DNA of 64,000 bases from positions 1-64,000 of the forward strand of contig NZ_JANLNV010000058.1 of the NCBI RefSeq assembly GCF_025465935.1. The letters run 5' to 3'. Every line of letters starts with the position of its first letter. Positions within the stretch are counted from its first letter, which is position 1. The notes below the pieces were generated by a model. The model was not told the origin of the DNA and did no database searches. It was given only the letters and a program-made list of their open reading frames with translations. Source of the DNA: Pseudomonas sp. 7P_10.2_Bac1 (GTDB lineage: Bacteria; Pseudomonadota; Gammaproteobacteria; Pseudomonadales; Pseudomonadaceae). Shown piece after piece: positions 27,940-36,001 of this stretch. A program made the position numbers and the translations under genes.

Positions 27940-29241
27940 ATGTCAAAGCATGGGTTGGTTGCACTGTGTTATCTGATGACTGTCGCGGGCAATGCAGGCG
28001 CCGCTGTCTCAGGTAAGGAAAGGGGAGAAGTCGAAGCCCCATTGGTGCAGAGCGCGGCTTCAGGTCTAGCGTTGGTTGATCCGTTTGCGGCGAATGAGAC
28101 TTCCGGTTTGCCGGCGGTTGAAAGCACGTCCTTCTCTGCATGGTCGGGCACCTTGGACGCGCTCTACCAAGGGACATACCTGCCAGGAGTCGGCGGTGAC
28201 GCGGGGGGGCATCGTTCCAGGCAGGATGCGTTTCTGGATGGGGCCGCCACTTGGAAACCGAACAGCACCGCGTTGGTGGCCGGGCGATTGGTTGGCAACT
28301 ATGAGGAACGTGAGTCGGCCCAAAATGACGAGTACCAGAACCGATTAACCGCGCTGGAATACTACTACCAGCAGCGAACCGACAATGGGGATCAGGCGCT
28401 CACCGTGGGACGCCGTGTGCTTGGCTGGAGTTCAGGTTTTCAGTGGCGCCCGGCGGACTTGATTGATAACGGGTTCTCGACAAAGAACATTGATCAAAAA
28501 AACCCCTATCGTTATCGCGGCGTTGATCAGTTGCGATACGACTTGATCGGCAGTTCTGCAGATCTGTCGATGCTGGTGTCGTCCCAAGACAACCACTTTT
28601 ACGATGGCAATCAATTCGCTTTGCGCGCCAGTGTCCGCGGTTGGATAGGCGCATCCTTGCTTTATAGCCACAACGGTGATTATTCCAGCAAAAAGGGCCT
28701 GGTAATGGACGGGAATTTACCAGGCGCTATAACTTTTTCACTGGAAGCTGTTCATGTTGATGTGGATCGTCGGCGCATGCTGGCTCCTTGGCGGCGTGGA
28801 ATCCGGTTGGAAAGTCTCAGCGGTGTCGATAATTACGAAGACGTTTACCTCAGCTTGACCCATTTCATTGATGAGAAAAGAAGAGTTAGCCTGGAGTACT
28901 TTCATAATGGCCGAGGCTTTCAACAAACGGCTCCGCAAAAAGGTGGCGCATCAATCGTAGGGAATAATAGTTTATTTGAACAGGAGTACTTGAGAAGGAA
29001 TTATGTCTACCCATCTTATACCGGGTACATCGATGAGTGGGCGCTGCAATGGAAGCCCAGCGTTATGTTTAACCTTGATGACAACAGTTACATGACTTCG
29101 TTTTCTCTGATGCGAGAAATAGGCGGCGCGTCGGAAGTTTCATTAAATTTTAATACATTCCATGGCACAACAGGTACTGAGTTCGGCTCGGTATCCAAGG
29201 GTGTTGGGGTGGGCCTTTCTTACACCAACCATGTTTTCTAA
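27940..29241 (+). CDS. Outer-membrane beta-barrel protein
   Basis: The protein has 433 aa. ATG 27940 was chosen because AGGTGAG precedes it. A signal peptide (about 1-22, ending AGAA) is followed by alternating beta strands (LTALEYYYQQR, LRASVRGWIGASLLYS, VSLEYFHNGRGF). The last strand, VGLSYTNHVF, ends in Phe, the usual BAM recognition residue. It resembles no porin I can name. Within the cluster it may be an outer-membrane exit or anchoring protein for the product. Codon use becomes more AT-rich towards its 3' half. Confidence 0.82.
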   Translation: MSKHGLVALCYLMTVAGNAGAAVSGKERGEVEAPLVQSAASGLALVDPFAANETSGLPAVESTSFSAWSGTLDALYQGTYLPGVGGDAGGHRSRQDAFLDGAATWKPNSTALVAGRLVGNYEERESAQNDEYQNRLTALEYYYQQRTDNGDQALTVGRRVLGWSSGFQWRPADLIDNGFSTKNIDQKNPYRYRGVDQLRYDLIGSSADLSMLVSSQDNHFYDGNQFALRASVRGWIGASLLYSHNGDYSSKKGLVMDGNLPGAITFSLEAVHVDVDRRRMLAPWRRGIRLESLSGVDNYEDVYLSLTHFIDEKRRVSLEYFHNGRGFQQTAPQKGGASIVGNNSLFEQEYLRRNYVYPSYTGYIDEWALQWKPSVMFNLDDNSYMTSFSLMREIGGASEVSLNFNTFHGTTGTEFGSVSKGVGVGLSYTNHVF

Positions 29242-29250
29242 GGACGCATC

Positions 29251-29523
29251 ATGACAAACGGAAATGAAACAATGATTGAATTCCCAGAGCTGCTGGAGCA
29301 ACTGCAACACATTACCGCCGAGGCGGTAAAGACTGAAACGGTGGACGCGACCGTTCCGCTGTCAGAGATAGGCATTGATTCTCTCAATATCGTCGAGGTC
29401 ATTATCGGCTGCGAGGAAATCTACAGCGATTTTCAGATCGACCCTTCTCGTCTGGAGTTTGACGAGATGACCTCACTCTTGGACATTCATAACCAAATGA
29501 TTGCCTTCGAGATGGTTGTTTGA
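29251..29523 (+). CDS. Second acyl carrier protein
   Basis: The protein has 90 aa with AAGGA upstream. The phosphopantetheine site is Ser44 in GIDSLNIVEVIIG, with an acidic C-terminal helix. It is more diverged from FAS ACPs than the one at 20663. It is close to the AMP-ligase (31197) and may hold the activated starter or amino acid. The ABC-2 transporter genes follow immediately. Confidence 0.88.
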   Translation: MTNGNETMIEFPELLEQLQHITAEAVKTETVDATVPLSEIGIDSLNIVEVIIGCEEIYSDFQIDPSRLEFDEMTSLLDIHNQMIAFEMVV

Positions 29524-29547
29524 GTCCCCACTGAAGGAGCGCATTCG

Positions 29548-30447
29548 GTGAATGTCATTCGCGTAAATGGATTGGTAAAGAGATATCGTGATGTGCACGC
29601 ACTCAAAGGTATTTCTCTCACGGTTGAACGAGGCGAGGTTTTCGCGCTGCTGGGCCCCAACGGTTCAGGCAAGACGACCGCTCTCGAAATCTTGATGGGC
29701 CTGCGCTCTATAGATGAGGGGACCGTTGAGTATGTCGACAAGGGCGGGGAGGTGTCCGAAATGCCGCGAATCGGACCGGTATTTCAGAGCCAGATGTACT
29801 ACGACCGGCTGACGGTCAGAGAACTGATAAAGTATTACAGCAACTTTTACCGTTCGCCCTCAACTGCCATTCCGCGCTATTTAGAGATGATGAATCTCAA
29901 GGACAAGCTCGGCAGCACCTTCAGGCATCTTTCGGGGGGGCAGAAACAACAGCTGGCAATTGTTTTGGCACTGGTTAATGATCCTGAAATTTTATTCTTC
30001 GATGAGCCGACCACGGCGCTTGACCCACAAGTAAGGCTCAAAATTTGGGAGCTTATTCGTGTTCTAAAAGAAGAGGGGAAGACTATTATTTTCACGTCGC
30101 ATTACATCGAGGAAGCGGAAGCGCTGGCGGACCGGGTATCCATATTGAGTAAAGGCGAATTGGTGGTGACTGATACACCTCAAAATATAATTCGCCGGTA
30201 TAATAATCGGTGCAATGTCGAGTTGTGCTTCAAGGGTGATGTGGCGATACCTGCGATAGAAGCCTATGGTTTTGCGAACGTACAGTTAATTAACGGCGTC
30301 TGTTCATTCAATGTGCAAGCTATCGATGCTGACGTGATGCGCAAGCTCAGCGATCTTTGCGATCTTTACCCTTTGTCGAGGATCGAAATCGGAAAAGAGT
30401 CTCTGCAAAGTGTATTTGTAAAAATAACCGAGGAGGCGGTGTCGTGA
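29548..30447 (+). CDS. ABC-2 transporter ATPase
   Basis: The protein has 299 aa with a GTG start after GAAGGAG. Walker A is GPNGSGKTT, signature HLSGGQKQQ, Walker B EILFFDEPTTALDP and the H-loop is FTSHYIEEAEAL. The C-terminal 80 residues are the usual CcmA/DrrA extension. It couples with the permease gene, which overlaps its stop. This class exports drugs, polysaccharides or lipids. The region is visibly more AT-rich than the genes at 5-28 kb, hinting at a different history. Confidence 0.92.
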   Translation: MNVIRVNGLVKRYRDVHALKGISLTVERGEVFALLGPNGSGKTTALEILMGLRSIDEGTVEYVDKGGEVSEMPRIGPVFQSQMYYDRLTVRELIKYYSNFYRSPSTAIPRYLEMMNLKDKLGSTFRHLSGGQKQQLAIVLALVNDPEILFFDEPTTALDPQVRLKIWELIRVLKEEGKTIIFTSHYIEEAEALADRVSILSKGELVVTDTPQNIIRRYNNRCNVELCFKGDVAIPAIEAYGFANVQLINGVCSFNVQAIDADVMRKLSDLCDLYPLSRIEIGKESLQSVFVKITEEAVS

Positions 30448-31190
30448 GATTATTCATAAGCTTTTTCGTTGCTCAGTGCGTACTGGCCTCACGCAGCAGG
30501 ATCGCTTTATTCTGGTCGTTCGTCTACCCGGTGGCAATGCTGTTATTGATGCTTTCAGTATTCGGTGGTAGCGGGAAGTCGGACGCCACAGGTAGCGATC
30601 CCAGGCTGATAACGGTCACGGGCGTCTATGTGCTGACGATGATGTCCGGTGGTATTTTCGCGTTGGCTACTGTGCTGTCGGCAGACCTGCATTCGGGCAT
30701 ATACAAGCGACTCAAACTGACTGACCTGCAACCAGCGCAGGTGTTGGCTGCACTGATCCTGCGTCAGTTGGTGACTGTCATCCTGGGCATGGCGTTGGTG
30801 TATGCAGGCTCAACGTTATTGTTCTCGGTTACGCCCCATGGCAACTTCTTCGCTATCGCTTTCCTCACAGTGGTCGCCACTGTGTTGTTCTGCTCCATTG
30901 GTTTGATTATCGCCAACCTGTGCGCTCACCCACCCACGGCTACAGCGACCGCCAACGCGATCTTTCTGGTCATGCTTTTTCTCAGTGGTTCCACATTTCC
31001 AAAAGCCTTTTTCCCTGGTTGGCTCATCAATGCCGCGCAAGTCTTGCCCGCGAGCCACCTTTTTGATCTGTTGGAAGCTCAGCTCTATTACAACGAGGGG
31101 CTGACCAGCAATATGCCCAGCCTTGTTGTCCTGTTGGCGATGTGCTTGGTGCTTTTCGTCATTGCCGTCAAAACGTTTAAATGGAAGTGA
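30444..31190 (+). CDS. ABC-2 transporter permease
   Basis: The protein has 248 aa with a GTG start overlapping the ATPase stop by 4 bp, after AGGAGG. Six hydrophobic segments are visible (about 20-40, 58-80, 95-125, 133-160, 168-188, 225-244), matching the ABC-2 membrane fold, with the typical FLSGSTFPKAFFPGWL re-entrant segment. It forms the second exporter of the cluster together with the ATPase at 29548. Whether it moves the product, an intermediate or provides self-protection cannot be told. Confidence 0.9.
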   Translation: MRLFISFFVAQCVLASRSRIALFWSFVYPVAMLLLMLSVFGGSGKSDATGSDPRLITVTGVYVLTMMSGGIFALATVLSADLHSGIYKRLKLTDLQPAQVLAALILRQLVTVILGMALVYAGSTLLFSVTPHGNFFAIAFLTVVATVLFCSIGLIIANLCAHPPTATATANAIFLVMLFLSGSTFPKAFFPGWLINAAQVLPASHLFDLLEAQLYYNEGLTSNMPSLVVLLAMCLVLFVIAVKTFKWK

Positions 31191-31196
31191 CCGTTA

Positions 31197-32708
31197 ATGG
31201 ATAGCATTTTTACGTTGAAAGACTTGGTGGCTGGCCTTATCCAGGGGACTTGGAGCGGGCAGATCAGTACTGATCAAGAAAACGGTGATTGCCTACATCC
31301 CTGCTTGGAGGCAATGGTGCAGAACTGTGCTGCGATCCGTCACCAAAGTAGGGTTGTGGTTCGAGTCTCGAACAGCCTGGAGACGGTCGCTGCGTTGCTG
31401 GCTGTCTGGTACCACGGTGGGGTCGTAGTTCCAGTGAAGAGTGATGTAGCCCCTTCAGCGTTGCAGGGGATTGCTGATGACTGTGTAGCTGACTATGTGC
31501 TTAACCCGGCCACAGGAGAGCTGAGATTGCAACGACCGGACAGTGCACAGTTGATGCCGTCTCCCTTTCGCTACCTGACTGCTCCTGGCCTCACCGGAGT
31601 AGACTTGGCGCTGATCATTTACACCTCGGGCAGTACCGGTAAGCCAAAGGGAATTATGCTTACCCACGCAAACGTGATTTCTTCGATACGCTCGATCCTG
31701 GCCTATTTAAAGATAGGTAGGAGCGACACGGTTTTGTTGATTTCGCCGCTTTCCTTCGACTATGGCCTTTACCAACTGCTTTTCTGCCTGGCCACTGAGT
31801 GTCGATTGGTAATGTGCTCACGCGGTATTAACCCTCTTTCATTGTTGAAGCTGGTTGAGGAACGGCAGGTCACAGTGCTTCCACTCATTCCTGCACTCGC
31901 TACCGCGCTTCACAAGTACCTGGACAAATTTGGTATCGAAGTCCGAGGCGTGCGTTTGATCACCAGTACTGGAGGGGTGTTGCCTGTACCCACGGCACTT
32001 GGCCTCGATCGGCGCTTTCCGGATGCACAGGTTGTCAAGATGTATGGCCTGACTGAATCCAAGCGTGTGTCGTACCTGCCCGCTGAGCAGCTTGCGCAAT
32101 CTCCCGATTCGGTAGGCATACCGATGCCGGGGCTGGATGCCAAAGTTTTTCACGAGGTAAGGGAACATGATGATACTACGTACCTGCAAGAGGTGCCTCG
32201 AGGTGTAGTTGGCACCTTGTTTGTCCGCGGGGTCTCTGTATTCCAACGATATTTCAATCAAGACAACGATGGAGGTGCACGCCTGCACAATGGCCTGTAC
32301 CGCGATGATAATTGGCTGGCGACGGGAGATCTGTTCATTCAGGACGAAGAGGGGTTACTGCATTTTAAAGGGCGAAGCAAAGACCTTATCAAACAGCGCG
32401 GTTTTTGCCTCTACCCACGTGACTTGGAAGCTATTGTCTACCGCCATCCATTAGTGGAGCTTTGTACCGTAGTCGGTATTACAGACGATGAAGGAAACGA
32501 GGTCGCGAAGCTGTTTGTGTCTTTAACGGAAAAAGGCAGAGATACCGAATGCGTTTTGAAGGCGTGGCTGAAGCAAGAGGTCGACCCTGACTACATGTTC
32601 GGCCAAATCCAGTTCCTCGACAGCCTTCCATTGTCGGCAAATGGAAAAGTCGATTTGGCGCAGTTGGTTCGGTCAGTTCGACGGACTGACGACGAAGTAA
32701 AGACATAA
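31197..32708 (+). CDS. AMP-forming acyl/aminoacyl ligase (ANL superfamily)
   Basis: The protein has 503 aa. The P-loop is YTSGSTGKPKGIM. Further motifs are LSFDYGLYQLL, MYGLTESKRVSY, TGDLF, GRSKDLIKQRG and the C-terminal lysine LSANGKVDLAQL. This is a stand-alone adenylation enzyme that makes an acyl- or aminoacyl-AMP and loads it onto a carrier protein. The FDYG block keeps the Asp used by amino-acid-specific domains but is also found in fatty-acid members. It is the last gene of the cluster and probably serves the ACP at 29251. No strong ribosome site precedes it. Confidence 0.9.
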   Translation: MDSIFTLKDLVAGLIQGTWSGQISTDQENGDCLHPCLEAMVQNCAAIRHQSRVVVRVSNSLETVAALLAVWYHGGVVVPVKSDVAPSALQGIADDCVADYVLNPATGELRLQRPDSAQLMPSPFRYLTAPGLTGVDLALIIYTSGSTGKPKGIMLTHANVISSIRSILAYLKIGRSDTVLLISPLSFDYGLYQLLFCLATECRLVMCSRGINPLSLLKLVEERQVTVLPLIPALATALHKYLDKFGIEVRGVRLITSTGGVLPVPTALGLDRRFPDAQVVKMYGLTESKRVSYLPAEQLAQSPDSVGIPMPGLDAKVFHEVREHDDTTYLQEVPRGVVGTLFVRGVSVFQRYFNQDNDGGARLHNGLYRDDNWLATGDLFIQDEEGLLHFKGRSKDLIKQRGFCLYPRDLEAIVYRHPLVELCTVVGITDDEGNEVAKLFVSLTEKGRDTECVLKAWLKQEVDPDYMFGQIQFLDSLPLSANGKVDLAQLVRSVRRTDDEVKT

Positions 32709-32743
32709 GATGATTGTCAGGTAACGCTTAGCAATAATAGGTG

Positions 32744-32811
32744 AGCCGCCCTATATCAATGCAAACCACGCGCGAGCCTGATGGCTTGAATCATCAGGCC
32801 GTGCGGCGGCT
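32744..32811 (+). repeat. Nested inverted repeat downstream of the cluster
   Basis: Three nested stems are visible: AGCCGCC (32744-32750) with GGCGGCT (32805-32811); CACG (32767-32770) with CGTG (32800-32803); and GCCTGATG (32776-32783) with CATCAGGC (32792-32799), closing an 8-nt loop. It begins 36 bp after the last cluster gene. There is no T-tract, so a simple intrinsic terminator is doubtful. It could be an RNA structure protecting the transcript end or a recombination remnant. Confidence 0.45.
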
Positions 32812-33322
32812 GAGCCAATCGAATAATTTACGATAAAGTCCACGAGCTAAGCCAGGTGCGTGGATATAGCCGAAGGCGATACTAAGCTGCTGGTTAGCGA
32901 TCTATTCATCGTTGCGATCCACTGATTCACCTGATTTGTTTACGAAAAACCACCCAAGTCCTTAACGGCTTCCTCGGCCAAGAGTCCGACAACAACAGTA
33001 ATGCCCGCATCTCGCAGCATTTTCTTGTTCGATAAAAATATCATAAGTTTCGAACAAAGGTTTGGGGGTGCGAGCCATGTGATGCCAGCCATTCTAATGA
33101 TAAGTTAAAGACTTGTAGCTATGACAGTAGTCGGAAGTTGGCAGCTTATCCGCGAGGATAGCTTCAAGCGACCATTTTAGCGACAAGGCCTCCAGCGCTA
33201 GTCGGCCATCAAACGAGGTAGCTGTATAGCGCTCTACGGCGGCTGGGAGCAACCGCGAGTGATATTTCGCGAAGGGGTGTGTTGGACCTTGAACTGGGGG
33301 CATCTGTTTCAACGTTCCCAAT

Positions 33323-33347
33323 ACATGCCCTCAGATATGCCCCCAAG
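33323..33347. repeat. Putative integrase arm-type repeats, right end
   Basis: Two TGCCCC-type units (CATGCCCTCAGATATGCCCC) lie 105 bp before the right direct repeat. They match 2633-2657 in sequence, and that copy lies 103 bp from its repeat. Confidence 0.5.
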
Positions 33348-33429
33348 TATTTCATCCTCTGGAAGTGTGTAGACCTCCATGGCCTATGAAAAACCAGAAA
33401 TGATCAAATTAACACCCTGCCCGACAACG

Positions 33430-33460
33430 CCTAAAGACTCTCAGGGTCGCCAAAAAACAT
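33430..33460. repeat. Attachment-site repeat, right copy, inside lysR 3' end
   Basis: Perfect 31-bp match to 2737-2767. On the minus strand it encodes the last nine or so codons of the lysR-type gene and its TAG stop, so integration left the gene intact. Confidence 0.85.
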
Positions 33461-34345
33461 CTGAATCCTCGACCGCAACCAGCGTTCACCCGGGTCGTTG
33501 TCCTGCGCTCCGCGCCAGGCCATGTGCAGTTCATAGCTTTGCAACTCAAGCGGCGGGTCTTCGGCGCGCACGCCGCCCGCTGCTGTGAGAGCTTCGGCGG
33601 TGTAGTCAGGGACCATGGCGACGATATCGGTACCGGCCAGTAGTGTGCTCAGCCCATTGAACTGCGGCACCGCGAGTACGACGTGGCGCTTGCGTCCGGT
33701 TTTTTCCAGCTCGGTATCGATGTAGCCGCTCAAGTCTCCGGCAAAGGACACAAGGGCATGCGGTCTTGCGCAGAAATCGTCCAGGCTCAGTGCGCCCGGC
33801 ATGGTGTCAGCGCGCAGCAATTTGTATTGCGTGCGGCGTAGCACTTTGCGCTTGGCGTTGGCTGGCAGGTCAGTGGTGTAGCTGACGCCCACTGATATTT
33901 CTCCAGAGGCGAGCAGGGGCGGCATCAGCAGGTAGTTGACCCGACGCACTACCAGCACAATCCCTGGTGCTTCAGCCCGCAGGCGTTTGAGCAGCAGCGG
34001 CAGCAGGGCAAACTCAACGTCGTCTGACAAGCCAATGCGAAATACCGAGGTACTGGTGGCCGGGTCGAATTCGGAGGCGCGACTGACGGCCGTAGAGATG
34101 GAGTCGAGCGCCGGGGAGAGCAGGGCGAAGATCTCGATCGCCCGCGCAGTCGGTTCCATACTCCGCCCCGTGCGTACGAACAAAGGGTCGTCGAACAGAT
34201 TACGCAGGCGTGAAAGGGCCGCACTGATTGCCGGCTGCCCCAGAAAAAGCTTCTCGGCGGCACGGGTCACACTGCGTTCATGCATCAAGGTTTCGAAGAC
34301 GATCAGCAAGTTCAGATCGACGCGACGCAAGTCGTTACGGTTCAT
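33431..34345 (-). CDS. LysR-family transcriptional regulator
   Basis: The protein has 304 aa. The N-terminal winged helix (about 9-66; VDLNLLIVFETLMHERSVTRAAEKL, with QPAISAALSRLR as recognition helix) is followed by a co-inducer-binding domain (about 95-300). It is divergent from the oxidoreductase gene at 34633, 287 bp apart, and probably regulates it. Its 3' end forms the att site: the last codons FFGDPESL and the stop fall inside the 31-bp repeat. Nothing links it to the island cluster functionally. Confidence 0.92.
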   Translation of the reverse strand: MNRNDLRRVDLNLLIVFETLMHERSVTRAAEKLFLGQPAISAALSRLRNLFDDPLFVRTGRSMEPTARAIEIFALLSPALDSISTAVSRASEFDPATSTSVFRIGLSDDVEFALLPLLLKRLRAEAPGIVLVVRRVNYLLMPPLLASGEISVGVSYTTDLPANAKRKVLRRTQYKLLRADTMPGALSLDDFCARPHALVSFAGDLSGYIDTELEKTGRKRHVVLAVPQFNGLSTLLAGTDIVAMVPDYTAEALTAAGGVRAEDPPLELQSYELHMAWRGAQDNDPGERWLRSRIQMFFGDPESL

Positions 34346-34632
34346 CTGGCAGGATTCACTGAAAGGTCAACGGGTAGTCAGGAACGGATCTTACTGGCAA
34401 AGTTGATAAATCGTCACTCAGTAGATTGCCATTCTGGGATAGAAGCCACCATTTTCGGGGCTTTCAGCCCTAAATTTCTTGCCGTCTAGGGGAACGTATC
34501 CGGCCTTTTCATGACTAAAAAAACGCGCCGGATCAATGTCAGGCATGTCGACTATTAATGCTGTCTGTTAGTCTTGCGCACAAAGCCCGGATAAAGTCCC
34601 GTGGTATTGCGATTAATAAGGCGAGGTTTGTG

Positions 34633-35649
34633 ATGTCGCGCACGATCCGTTTTCACAAGTTTGGGGCAGCCGAGGTGCTCAAGTGCGAAGAGCACGAGGT
34701 CGCTGCGCCTGCTCCTGGCGAAGTGCAGGTGCGTGTCGAAGCGATTGCCATCAGTTGGTATGACGTGCTCTGGCGCCAGAATCTGGCCCCAACCCAGGCA
34801 CGTTTGCCTGCGGGTATCGGCCATGAAATGGCAGGTATCGTAACTGCCGTAGGCGCTGGTGTTGATGACTTGTCGGTCGGCGACAAGGTGGCGAGTTTCC
34901 CGGCTCAGAGTGCCAACGATTACCCCACCTACGGTGAGCTGATCCTGATGCCGCGCTCAGCGCTCACCCGTTACCCGGACATTCTGACCCCGGTTCAGGC
35001 CTGCACCCATTACACCCCCTTGCTGATCGCCTACTTTGCCTACGTCGATCTGGCCAGGGTCAAGCCGGGACAGTCGGTGTTGATCACTGATGCCAGCCAC
35101 TGTGCGGGGCCCTCTTTTGTGCAGTTGGGCAAGGCGCTGGGCGCCAAGGTCATTGCAGCAACCAAGGAGAGTGAAGAACGCAACTACCTGCTGGGTCTGG
35201 GCGCCGATCACGTGATCGTGACCGAGGAGCAGGACCTGCTGATGCAGATCAACAAGATCACCGACAATCGAGGCGTGGATGCTGTTTTCGATGGACTGGG
35301 TGGTCCGCAAATGTCGGTGTTGGGTGACGTGCTTGCACCACGCGGCAGCCTGGTGCTCTACGGCCTGCAAGGGGGGAATCAGACGCGATTGCCGGCCTGC
35401 GCGTGCTTCCAGAAGAACATTCAGTTCTTTGTGCATTGCATCGGTAACTTCACTGGCAAACCGGAGCTGGGCATTGACCAGGACGTTGAGGCCATTCAGC
35501 GCGCCCTGCGCGAAATCAACCAGTTGACTGCCGACAAGGTATTGCTGCCGCTGGAAGTGAAAGTTTTCCCGTTTGAAGATTGCGTCGAGGCGCATCGCTA
35601 CATGGATGACTGCCCATGTCGTGGACGCGTGGCGCTGGAGCTGGCTTAG
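34633..35649 (+). CDS. Zinc-type/quinone oxidoreductase of the MDR superfamily
   Basis: The protein has 338 aa. ATG 34633 has GCGAGG upstream; the frame is open to 34558. It is a medium-chain dehydrogenase/reductase with a GroES-like N-terminal domain (GIGHEMAGIVTAVGAGV) and a Rossmann domain where the usual GxGxxG turn reads DASHCAGPSFVQLGKALG. The glutathione-type catalytic zinc ligands are not obvious, so a quinone- or enoyl-reductase activity is as likely as alcohol dehydrogenase. It is divergent from the lysR gene and followed by a strong terminator. Confidence 0.85.
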   Translation: MSRTIRFHKFGAAEVLKCEEHEVAAPAPGEVQVRVEAIAISWYDVLWRQNLAPTQARLPAGIGHEMAGIVTAVGAGVDDLSVGDKVASFPAQSANDYPTYGELILMPRSALTRYPDILTPVQACTHYTPLLIAYFAYVDLARVKPGQSVLITDASHCAGPSFVQLGKALGAKVIAATKESEERNYLLGLGADHVIVTEEQDLLMQINKITDNRGVDAVFDGLGGPQMSVLGDVLAPRGSLVLYGLQGGNQTRLPACACFQKNIQFFVHCIGNFTGKPELGIDQDVEAIQRALREINQLTADKVLLPLEVKVFPFEDCVEAHRYMDDCPCRGRVALELA

Positions 35650-36001
35650 GGTCTGTTCTCGTATTGTCGGGCTGGCTAGAAAAACATTTCATACAGACCC
35701 AAATTTCCCCCTTGAAACGATGCCCTTGACCCATCCGGTCAAGGGCATCTTTGTTTATGCGTCATTAAACGCTTGGTCTGAGTAGGCTTATTGGCTGTCA
35801 CTTGAAGTGTTTGCGGGAGTGATGATCGATTCATTCAAGTATTTCTATTTTATAAAAACATTCTTTTGTATGTGTTTTATATGTAGGTAAATTCCTATGC
35901 GTATGTGGGGCTCATCTGTTCTGTGGTGAGCCTATAAGGTAACGGTGTGCTTGTCGCAGAGGGCTGTCGATAATATGGCGGTCGAACTGGAGGAATAGCC
36001 C
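35650..36001. other. Intergenic region with terminator and AT-rich promoter stretch
   Basis: The first part holds the terminator at 35719-35756. From 35820 to 35930 the sequence is AT-rich (TTCTATTTTATAAAAACATT) and likely contains the promoter of the gene at 36002. I could not fix the -35 and -10 boxes. Confidence 0.5.
35719..35756 (+). terminator. Rho-independent terminator
   Basis: A perfect 13-bp stem GATGCCCTTGACC / GGTCAAGGGCATC with a 5-nt loop, followed by TTTGTTT. It lies 70 bp after the oxidoreductase stop. Confidence 0.93.

Larger units (their letters stand above)
32709..33429. other. Gene-free right end of the island
   Basis: About 720 bp with no supported gene. The only feature near the cluster end is a nested inverted repeat at 32744-32811. 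At 33323-33347 there are two TGCCCC-type repeats, 105 bp before the right att copy. No integrase or transposase remnant could be recognised in six frames. Confidence 0.5.
2737..33460. mobile_element. Genomic island in the 3' end of a lysR-type gene, carrying the phosphonate/lipid cluster
   Basis: The 30.7-kb segment is bounded by the perfect 31-bp direct repeat. It contains the alpha/beta hydrolase, the 25-gene co-directional biosynthetic and export cluster, and gene-free ends with TGCCCC-type repeats (2813-2837, 33323-33347). Decayed transposases lie immediately to the left and conserved Pseudomonas genes to the right. No tyrosine recombinase gene is visible, so the island may be immobilised or depend on an integrase elsewhere. 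The boundaries are seen directly; the mechanism is inferred from the att-like structure. Confidence 0.8.

Noticed and set aside
26053..32708. Proline-to-pyrrole starter module (ligase, carrier protein, acyl-CoA dehydrogenase)
   Set aside because: The nearby dehydrogenase is a 625-aa FadE-type enzyme, whereas prolyl-carrier dehydrogenases are about 380 aa. The other candidate (14052) is strongly diverged.
10849..32708. Ordinary aryl-polyene cluster
   Set aside because: No ammonia lyase, MMPL exporter, glycosyl/acyltransferase or methyltransferase, and a full phosphonate pathway is present instead.
32776..32799. Simple rho-independent terminator after the AMP-ligase
   Set aside because: The 8-bp stem is perfect, but no T-run follows; recorded only as an inverted repeat.
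33094..33321. Minus-strand 75-aa ORF near the right att site as an integrase remnant
   Set aside because: No recombinase motif (R..H-x-x-R..Y) or similarity could be seen; composition looks random.
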